Of a stretch of 64,000 bases of DNA, positions 56,175 through 64,000 are shown piece after piece. Under the pieces are notes generated by a model. That model saw nothing but the letters and a program-made list of their open reading frames with translations, ran no database searches and was not told where the DNA came from. Numbering within the stretch: position 1 is the first letter of the stretch; each line of letters begins with the position of its first letter. The position numbers were made by a program, and so were the translations under genes. Source of the DNA: Monoplex corrugatus (Eukaryota > Mollusca > Gastropoda > Littorinimorpha > Ranellidae); the NCBI GenBank assembly GCA_030674185.1, contig JAPXFY010000026.1, positions 49,588,746 through 49,652,745 of the forward strand, given 5' to 3'.

Positions 56175-56490
56175 CTGAAGGATTTATTGCACTCGGGCAG
56201 CCCCAAACGCGCTCCAACCGAATCACCCAGTAATTATCTGGCAGCCCTTGAGCCTGCATAAAGACCTATGCACTGGGGATAAGGAGTGATCGGAACTCAA
56301 GAAACACTAGTCTGACACCAGCAGAATGATTGGGGCATTGAGGTGGGCAACAAACTGGCCAGTTTTATATCTTTATTTATTCATTTATTCGTTTATTTAT
56401 TTATCATGCTGCAGGCTGGTATTGAACTTGAGACATCAGCTCTTGTGTCCACAGTTCAATGCCAACCTGCTGAAATAAACTGGCCCACAC
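56175..56490 (-). repeat. SINE family 2 copy with a TTTA insertion
   Basis: ttattgcactcgggcagccc, agtaattatctggcagccct, tgagcctgcataaagaccta, tctgacaccagcagaatgat, aacaaactggccagttttat. An ~45-bp (TTTA)n-like stretch (56370-56404) interrupts before ggctggtattgaacttgaga. Confidence 0.68.
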
Positions 56491-58128
56491 GAGAGTCGAA
56501 CCCACGACCACTCATTTCTCAGCATGGTGTTCTATACGACAAAACTAAAGGGACCACTAGTTGTGATTACACAAAGTACTTCACTGACAATAGCACACAC
56601 GACATCACTGCAAACGTTGTTCCAAGATAACATGCCTAAAACTACAGTCTTCATAGAAAACTGTCTTTAACAGACCATAGTGCTGGGACACAGCAGTCTA
56701 GGTACGCGGACTTTTGAAGCTAAAACTGATAGACAACAGTACTGACGTACATTTGTGATGAACAAAACTAAAAGACCGTTGCAAATATAAGTCCTGGTAT
56801 GTTATTCAAAGCTGTCATTTACGAAGGCTGTCGTTTATCAATGCTACAGCATAGAAGGATGAAAATTGTCTATAAAGATTATTATTTATTTAGTATGATA
56901 CTTGAAAATGTGATTCCTTGTTAATACAAATGATTTTTAAATCCGCTTGAGACATTCCAGAATGACAACTTTTGCGAGTTACATTCTTGCACTATTCTTG
57001 ACTTATTGATGTGCTGTCCTGGAAATCATTTTATAGGGATATTGCTCTGTGATTGTTTTACTTTTGATCGCACTGTTGTACAATGATTTTTCTGACACAA
57101 TGTTGTAGAATAATCGTTTTATCAAATTACTGTATAACAAACTGATTTGGCATCAGCAAGTTTTGGGATGATCCCATCTTTGTTGCATTGCTTTACAAAA
57201 AAAGCTGACATTTTGGGATGTTCTTATGGAACAAGTTTTATGTATTAATATACTCTTCTTTAAATGATTTGAATTATTCAGTTGCTGAGAAACAGCCTAT
57301 ATTTTTGATAGCTTTGACATGTTTGTGAAAGGTTATTACAAAAGTGATGCTGTTTTTTAATACCATGACTTTCAAACATAATCTTTGACAAATCTTGTAG
57401 GTCTGATATTGTTCATGAGAGTTACGACACTGCAACAGTGTTGTAGAATACAATGATATTGTTTTGGAAGGCTCCAGCAGACTGTCAGTTTGGTTACGAA
57501 ATACCCAATACTGATCTGAGAAATCTGAATAAACTTTGCGTATTGCTGTGCAAACTTCTCCACAATACCTAAAACAGAAAAGTAGTACATTTCAGTATTG
57601 CTCCCAAAGCTTTTATTGTGCAGTGGATGTCGTTCTGAAAACTTACAGCAAAATTTTAATTGTGGCTTTTGGTTTAGGAAATTTCTGCATATTCTATGTC
57701 TTCACTGTTTCTAAAACAAAATCCAATATACATACATATATAACACGTGTTTTGTGCTAGAAATTCCAAGCAATGTGGCTTAGCTATTACCCATGAAAAG
57801 TACACTAAACTGCGGATTTAGTTTTGTTAATTAAATAAGATATAGTGGATACTGTTCAGGAAAATGCCAACGAACTGTGGATATTCCTCTGGATAATGTG
57901 AATATGCCGTGGATATTTTTCTAGAAAATTTCAACAAACTGTGAGATCTGTTTCAGAACATTTCAGTAATTGTGGATGCTTTTCTGAAACATAACATCCC
58001 GAAAATATTTTTCAAGGCAGGAAAAACTGTTATACTATGATTGTGGATATAGAAAATTCTAACACAACAAGGATATCGTTCTTGAGGATACAGTCGTGGA
58101 TGATCCAATAAAATTCCTAATTGGAAAA
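56491..58128. other. AT-rich, very degenerate ~50-bp repeats; no gene
   Basis: Around 57780-58060, words such as actgtggatattcctctgga, gccgtggatatttttctaga and aatttcaacaaactgtgaga recur about every 50 bp, suggesting an eroded minisatellite. Elsewhere nothing was recognised. Confidence 0.5.
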
Positions 58129-58129
58129 A

Positions 58130-58845
58130 AATGCACGTGTGTGTGTGTGTGTGTGTTTGGGGGGCTGAGAGGGTGTGTATGTGCGTGTCTGAACTGATGT
58201 GTGTGTGTGGTGGAGAGAGAGAGAGTGGAGGAGAGGTGTGTGTGTGTGTGTGTGTTTATGAAGCGAGACATATGTGTGTGTTGTGTGAGAGAGAGAGAGA
58301 GAGAGAGAGCTGTGTGTGTGTGTGTGTGTGTGTGTTTATGAAGCGAGACAATGTGTGTATGTGAATTTTAGTGTGCGCGCGCGCGCGTGTGGTGTGTGTA
58401 TGTGTGTGTGTGTCGTGCGTGTGTGAGTGTGTGTGTGTGTGTGTGCGCGCGCGCATTAGTGTGTGTGCGTATGTTGTAGTGTGTGTGTGTGTGGTGATAA
58501 TCAGAGAACAAGACTTCCCCATTAACTGGGCACCACAAGGTTCCAAAGCCAAGTTGGAACTGACAATACTCTCATACATTACTCTGATAGTTCTTTCCTC
58601 CCTACCCCCCCCCCCCCCTTAATTATATGTCTGTCCTTGTGTGTGTGTACGCCCGCGTGCGTGTGTGCCTGATTATCTCTCTGTCCTTCAGACACACACA
58701 CACACATAAAAACATGCGAGCGCGCGCGCACACACACATACACATAACACACGCGCACGCACGCACGCACGCACACATATGCACTCACAACTCTCCACCA
58801 ACCCCCAACCCAACGCTACCACCCCTACCCCCAACACACGCACAC
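58130..58845. repeat. GT/GA and CA microsatellite cluster
   Basis: GT and GA tracts at 58135-58500, including a duplicated ~75-bp module (gtgtgtttatgaagcgagac at ~58249 and ~58328), GC/GT alternation at ~58374-58390 and ~58440-58455, poly-C at 58606-58617, and CA/GCAC tracts at 58691-58785. All open frames are artefacts. Confidence 0.9.
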
Positions 58846-59104
58846 GGAATCCAGAAATAACGATAGCGTTGCCAAGCGACAAGGGCAATGCCACAAATGG
58901 TGATTGTTAATACATGTCCTCCCCAGGAGGTCATGGAATGGAGTGACGGGTTATTTCCCTTCGCGCACTGTTTCTCCTTCGGCAGTGCCAGTAACGACCG
59001 TTGTCTGGTTGATTGGTTTCGTGTCTCCTCATGACTATGACCATTCCCCCTCCCCTGCCCCCCCCCCCCTTCCTGACTGAACTAATCTGTGGTTACGAAG
59101 AAGG

Positions 59105-59450
59105 ATAAGGATGTGGACGACGAGCGCGGCACACAATCGCGTGAACACCGGACTTCCAATCCGGAGGTCCTCTGTACGATCCGCCTCCTGATTGTGAACG
59201 TTCCCCACTACCCCCTGACTGAAATAATCCCTCTGGCTACAGGGATCAGGATATGGACAAGCGCGGTAGTCGAGCGTGTCTACACTTCCTGACTGAAATA
59301 ATCCTTCTGGCTACGGCGATCAGGATATAGACAACAAACTCGGTTGTCAAGCGTCTAAACTTGCTGACTGAAACAATGCCTCTGGTTACAGGGATCAGGA
59401 TATGGACAACAAGCGCGGTAGTCGAGCGTCTAAACACCGGACTACCATCC
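59105..59450 (+). repeat. tRNA-like SINE head fragments and a ~75-bp tandem repeat x3
   Basis: The first part (gtgaacaccggacttccaat, then ccggaggtc) resembles the SINE-1 head. Then ctgactgaaataatcc starts at 59215, 59289 and 59364 (periods 74 and 75). Each unit contains ggctac.g.gatcaggatat, then gcggtagtcgagcgt. The repeated gcggtagtcgagcgtctaaa is A-box-like. Confidence 0.65.
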
Positions 59451-59955
59451 GAATCGGTATCGTAACTGACACAACACGATGCAGGAAAGTTCCAGATACA
59501 ATTATATTCTGCTTTCTAACGACAGTGTAGAGGTAACAATGATGACAACAAACAGCCTTCCTTTTACATTCAGGCTTACGGTATACAACAACTACTTTTC
59601 TGTAACGGCGTCAGAGTCATTAGCAACATTATACGTCAGTGAATGGATCTGTGATGTAGCATATTAATTCCATGGCCAGCCTCAGCCGCCATCACTACTG
59701 ACATAACTGTCCATAACTGAAGCCAGGAACTGTTCAGCTATTCTCTTTCCTGCATCCATCAATAGCAATGAGGGATCCAAACCAGAAACACTCTCGAGGG
59801 CAGCAAATACATCACCAACACAGTCCAGGAACTGAATCTTGTACGTAAGGACATGAACTTCTTCATGAAACACAGGCTCTCACGAGCACAAGTATATTTC
59901 ATTTTAGAATATTCTAGTATATACTTGTATGTATGCCAGGCACAGACCATTCAGA
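59451..59955. other. Unassigned
   Basis: A 63-codon minus-strand open frame at 59682-59873 has no recognised domain. No feature is called. Confidence 0.4.
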
Positions 59956-59959
59956 GGAT

Positions 59960-60145
59960 TAGTACAAAAGAACCCTACCATGGAAATGAAGTGTTACTGC
60001 AAAATACTACACATCAGCTACACTGATCATATCATCAATGAACAAGTGTGTCAAACTATCAAGCAGCGCACTGGACCACATGAAGATCGGCTGACTTCAG
60101 TCAGGAAAAGAAAACAAGAAGAAATAAAAAGAAGAAGACATTAAA
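59960..60145 (+). pseudogene. LINE family C, ORF2 C-terminal fragment
   Basis: Encodes NPTMEMKCYCKILHISYTDH, then NEQVCQTIKQRTGPHEDRLT. The 'MRCYRKIL.I.Y.DH.TNE.V...I....GPH.DLL' region follows the RT in another common animal LINE group (recognised from memory). An A-rich, AAGAAG-type end follows at ~60115-60145. It is short and non-functional. Confidence 0.65.
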
Positions 60146-60239
60146 ACTGTATTATAACTGCAGCCTACTTGTTTGATGTAGAGACAGAGCTGCTCTTTCT
60201 AATTTGACTGAAAGGGTGATGAGTCGATTGGATGATAAC

Positions 60240-60400
60240 GGGCACCTGATTTTGTTCACGGTTGGGGAAGGTAAAGTAATGTTACAGAGTAATTGGGCAA
60301 CACCACCATCGGGCTGGCCCTAAGAGAAATTGAGGTCTCTACCACTTCACTGCCTAACGATTTCAGGATTATAAGACAGTGTGTAATTCCACCACTGTCT
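60240..60400 (+). repeat. Dispersed repeat family 4, copy
   Basis: gcacctgattttgttcacgg, then ttggggaaggtaaagtaatg, then ggctggccctaagagaaatt, then gaggtctctaccacttcact and cctaacgatttcaggattat. Confidence 0.65.
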
Positions 60401-60559
60401 CTGCCCAGCATCAGAAAGCCGTTCATACATGCCAGACTAGTCCAATCTGACGTGTTTGACAGTCGCTCTCTTGGAAAGTTTCATCTCTTTTCAGTGTGGC
60501 GATCACTCCACCACCACCACTGCCCAATACAGCATCAACATAAAGCTGAGATTGTACTA

Positions 60560-61075
60560 GAACTGTGCACTTTCCACCCTACTTTTACGGCTCAGAATAC
60601 TGGAGAACGACAGAGAATGACCTTACCATGCCATCAACCTTCCATACAAAGAATCTCTTAAGAATCACGCGAATGGTTTGGCTCAACATTATCATCATCA
60701 TCATGTGCCCTGCCGCATGGCGTTGGCGAGCACGGCCCTCCATATGAATCTTATCCCTTGTCGCTGCATATACCTATATCCAACAACAAAAACAAAAATG
60801 TACAGAGATCTGCCCAGTGCAAGCAAGAAAACATGGACGTTATCATCATGAAAAGACGCTGGAGATAGACTGGGTACATCATTTGAACAGAACAGGACAA
60901 CATCACCTGGAATGCCCTTCACTGGACACCAAAAGGAAGACGCAAGAGAGGAAGAATCTAAAACACCCGACAACGAACAACATGAGACCTCAAGGCCACA
61001 AACATTTGGGATATTACACAGAGGCTGACCCAGAACAGACAGAAGTGGAAAACCTTCGTCGCTGCCCTGGGCAGT
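60560..61075 (+). pseudogene. LINE family B fragment, split by a nested insertion
   Basis: Left part: gtgcactttccaccctactt then ttccatacaaagaatctctt (FHTKNLLRITRM). Right part from ~60780: gatctgcccagtgcaagcaa, a GH.-type segment with TSFEQNRTTSPG in one frame, PSLDTKRKTQERKNLK in another, then QTEVENLRRCPG. Homologous to 46790-47165. Interrupted at ~60680-60776 by a minus-strand LINE family A 3' end. Multiple frame changes. Confidence 0.65.
60683..60776 (-). mobile_element. LINE family A 3' end, nested in the family B fragment
   Basis: Plus-strand tcatcatcatcatgtgccct, then gccgcatggcgttggcgagc, then cttatcccttgtcgctgcat is the reverse complement of the family A end plus (GAT)n tail. Only ~95 bp, severely 5' truncated. 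Confidence 0.7.
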
Positions 61076-61395
61076 AAGTTCAGTCAACACGCGGTGTCTA
61101 TGGAAGGACAAGGACTATGGGGTGACATGTACAGGTCCATACTTGATGACGAACGTTAGGCACCTCTCTTACAGATCCTCTTTTATCCTGGCATTTGATG
61201 CTATTTTGCTGCTGCAATCCTAAGCGGATTTTTGTCGTGCAGCTACCAACTCAAGACAGATTAGCCCCTGTGTACTTGGCGAACTGTCGACCCCCAGCAG
61301 GTTCTATCTATTTATATAGACTGGTGTACTGCAGTTTACTTCAGCTGTATATATGACCTTGCCTTTTTCTGGTTCACACATGTTTTCGATCGCTG
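61076..61395. other. No recognised feature
   Basis: Unique-looking sequence between the LINE fragment and the terminal minisatellite. Confidence 0.4.
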
Positions 61396-61399
61396 ATAC

Positions 61400-64000
61400 C
61401 ATAGTTGTTTATCTACAATATGCACTTCTGGCTGTTTGTGCACTCACACTTCTGTTTGTGCACTCCCATATCTGGCTCTTGATTATCTATCAATGTGCAC
61501 TCCTACTTCTGGCTGTTTGTGCACTCCCATATCTGGCTCTTGATTATCTATCAATGTACACTCCCACTTCTGGCTGTTTGTGCACTCCACTTGTTTGCGC
61601 ATTCCCATTTCTGGCTGTTGATTATCTATCAATGTACACTCCCACTTCTGGCTGTTGATTATCTATCGATTACACTCCCACTTCTGGCTGTTAATTATCT
61701 GTGATGTACACTCTCACTTCTGGCTGTTGATTATCTACCGATGTACACTCCCACTTCTGGCTGTTATTTACCGATGTACACTCCACTTCTAGCTGTTATT
61801 TACCGATGTACACTCCCACTTCTGGCTGTTATTTACCGATGTACACTCCCACTTCTGGCTGTTATTTACCGATGTACACTCCCACTTCTGGCTGTGATTA
61901 TCTTCGATATTCACTCCCACTTCTGGCTGCCGATTATCTTCGATGGACACTCCCACTTCTGCTAATGATTATCTTCCGATGGCACTCCCACTTCTGGCTG
62001 TTGATTATCTACCGATGTTCACTCCCACTTCTGGCTGTTGATTATCTACCGATGGACACTCCCACTTCTGGCTGTTTACTTATCTACCGATGTTCATTCC
62101 CACTTCTGGCTATTTACTTATCTACCATTGTACACTCCCACTTCTGGCTGTTGACTTATCTACCGATGTTCACTCCCACTTCTGGCTGTTGATTATCTAC
62201 CGATGTTCACTCCCACTTCTGGCTGTTGATTATCTACGGATGTTCACTCCCACTTCTGGCTGTTTACTTATCTACCATTGTACACTCCCACTTCTGGCTG
62301 TTTACTTATCTACCATTGTACACTCCCACTTCTGGCTGTTTACTTATCTACCATTGTACACTCCCACTTCTGGCTGTTTACTTATCTACCATTGTACACT
62401 CCCACTTCTGGCTGTTTACTTATCTACCATTGTACACTCCCACTTCTGGCTGTTGATTATCTACCATTGTACACTCCCACTTCTGGCTGTTTACTTATCT
62501 ACCATTGTACACTCCCACTTCTGGCTGTTTACTTATCTACGGATGCTCATTCCCACTTCTGGCTGTTTACTTATCTACCATTGTACACTCCCACTTCTGG
62601 CTGTTGACTTATCTACCGATGTTCACTCCCACTTCTGGCTGTTTACTTATCTACCATTGTACACTCCCACTTCTGGCTGTTGATTATCTACCATTGTACA
62701 CTCCCACTTCTGGCTGTTTACTTATCTACCATTGTACACTCCCACTTCTGGCTGTTTACTTATCTACATTGTACACTCCCACTTCTGGCTGTTTACTTAT
62801 CTACCATTGTACACTCCCACTTCTGGCTGTTTACTTATCTACCATTGTACACTCCCACTTCTGGCTGTTTACTTATCTACCATTGTACACTCCCACTTCT
62901 GGCTGTTTACTTATCTACCATTGTACACTCCCACTTCTGGCTGTTGATTATCTACCATTGTACACTCCCACTTCTGGCTGTTGATTATCTACCATTGTAC
63001 ACTCCCACTTCTGGCTGTTGATTATCTACCATTGTACACTCCCACTTCTGGCTGTTTACTTATCTACCATTGTACACTCCCACTTCTGGCTGTTTACTTA
63101 TCTACCATTGTACACTCCCACTTCTGGCTGTTTACTTATCTACCATTGTACACTCCCACTTCTGGCTGTTTACTTATCTACCATTGTACACTCCCACTTC
63201 TGGCTGTTTACTTATCTACCATTGTACACTCCCACTTCTGGCTGTTTACTTATCTACCATTGTACACTCCCACTTCTGGCTGTTTACTTATCTACCATTG
63301 TACACTCCCACTTCTGGCTGTTTACTTATCTACCATTGTACACTCCCACTTCTGGCTGTTTACTTATCTACCATTGTACACTCCCACTTCTGGCTGTTTA
63401 CTTATCTACCATTGTACACTCCCACTTCTGGCTGTTTACTTATCTACCATTGTACACTCCCACTTCTGGCTGTTTACTTATCTACCATTGTACACTCCCA
63501 CTTCTGGCTGTTTACTTATCTACCATTGTACACTCCACTTCTGGCTGTTTACTTATCTACCATTGTACACTCCCACTTCTGGCTGTTTACTTATCTACCA
63601 TTGTACACTCCCACTTCTGGCTGTTGATTATCTACCATTGTACACTCCCACTTCTGGCTGTTTACTTATCTACCATTGTACACTCCCACTTCTGGCTGTT
63701 TACTTATCTACGGATGCTCATTCCCACTTCTGGCTGTTTACTTATCTACCATTGTACACTCCCACTTCTGGCTGTTGACTTATCTACCGATGTTCACTCC
63801 CACTTCTGGCTGTTTACTTATCTACCATTGTACACTCCCACTTCTGGCTGTTGATTATCTACCATTGTACACTCCCACTTCTGGCTGTTTACTTATCTAC
63901 CATTGTACACTCCCACTTCTGGCTGTTTACTTATCTACCATTGTACACTCCCACTTCTGGCTGTTTACTTATCTACCATTGTACACCCACTTCTGGCTGT
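61400..64000 (+). repeat. Minisatellite, 37/38-bp unit, ~66 copies, continues off the window
   Basis: Unit: tacactcccacttctggctg then tttacttatctaccattg. The 37-bp variant has ttgattatctacc. Units at 61400-62100 are diverged; those from 62250 on are nearly uniform. No plus-strand frame contains a stop in the consensus, so apparent ORFs up to ~278 codons (MYTPTSGCLLIYHC repeats) arise automatically and are not called as genes. Confidence 0.97.

Noticed and set aside
63018..63854. 278-codon open frame made of MYTPTSGC-like repeats
   Set aside because: A 38-bp unit without stops gives long ORFs in all three frames at once; no non-repetitive flank or start context supports a protein.

Overview
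The window reads as non-coding, repeat-saturated nuclear DNA of an animal. It has an intron-containing synaptotagmin-type gene with GT-AG splice sites, no operon-like gene packing, long CA/GT and CT/GA microsatellites, many minisatellite arrays, tRNA-derived SINE-like repeats, several non-LTR (LINE) fragments and Penelope-like retroelement (PLE) fragments. From remembered family resemblances (tRNA-headed SINEs, I-type LINE with a gaacgaac-type tail, GIY-YIG PLEs) I infer a lophotrochozoan, most likely a gastropod mollusc. That assignment is inference; no database search was possible.

Layout. 0-3.4 kb: GA/GT microsatellites, then a 5'-truncated LINE with an uninterrupted reverse transcriptase plus RNase H frame. 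3.5-8.0 kb: microsatellite-rich repeats, a ~600-bp dispersed repeat and a 331-bp foldback palindrome. 8.06-8.86 kb: 44-bp minisatellite. 9-11.6 kb: SINE-like repeats and a LINE 3' fragment. 11.9-15.4 kb: the only recognisable host gene, the last two exons of a synaptotagmin-like C2B domain; its intron holds SINE and LINE remnants. 17-24 kb: degenerate dispersed repeats. 24.34-25.52 kb: a LINE 3' end (RNase H) with 12-bp target-site duplications, inserted into a copy of the ~600-bp repeat. 26.5-30.65 kb: two oppositely oriented PLE remnants around a 43-bp minisatellite. 31-43 kb: SINE and LINE remnants and local duplications. 43.3-54.1 kb: three long minisatellites (29, 47 and 41 bp units) among degenerate older ones, the 47-bp array being interrupted by a GIY-YIG PLE fragment. 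54-61 kb: degenerate repeats and LINE/SINE fragments, including one LINE fragment nested in another. 61.4 kb to the end: a 38-bp minisatellite running off the window.

The genes do not form a pathway. The host contributes one C2 domain that probably does not bind calcium; everything else is retroelement debris and tandem repeats. Summing my coordinates, clear minisatellites fill roughly 11-12 kb. Long open frames inside the microsatellites and minisatellites are artefacts of repeats without stop codons and are not called as genes. The most unusual locus is the inverted PLE/minisatellite composite at 26.5-30.65 kb. I saw no wholly new gene system.
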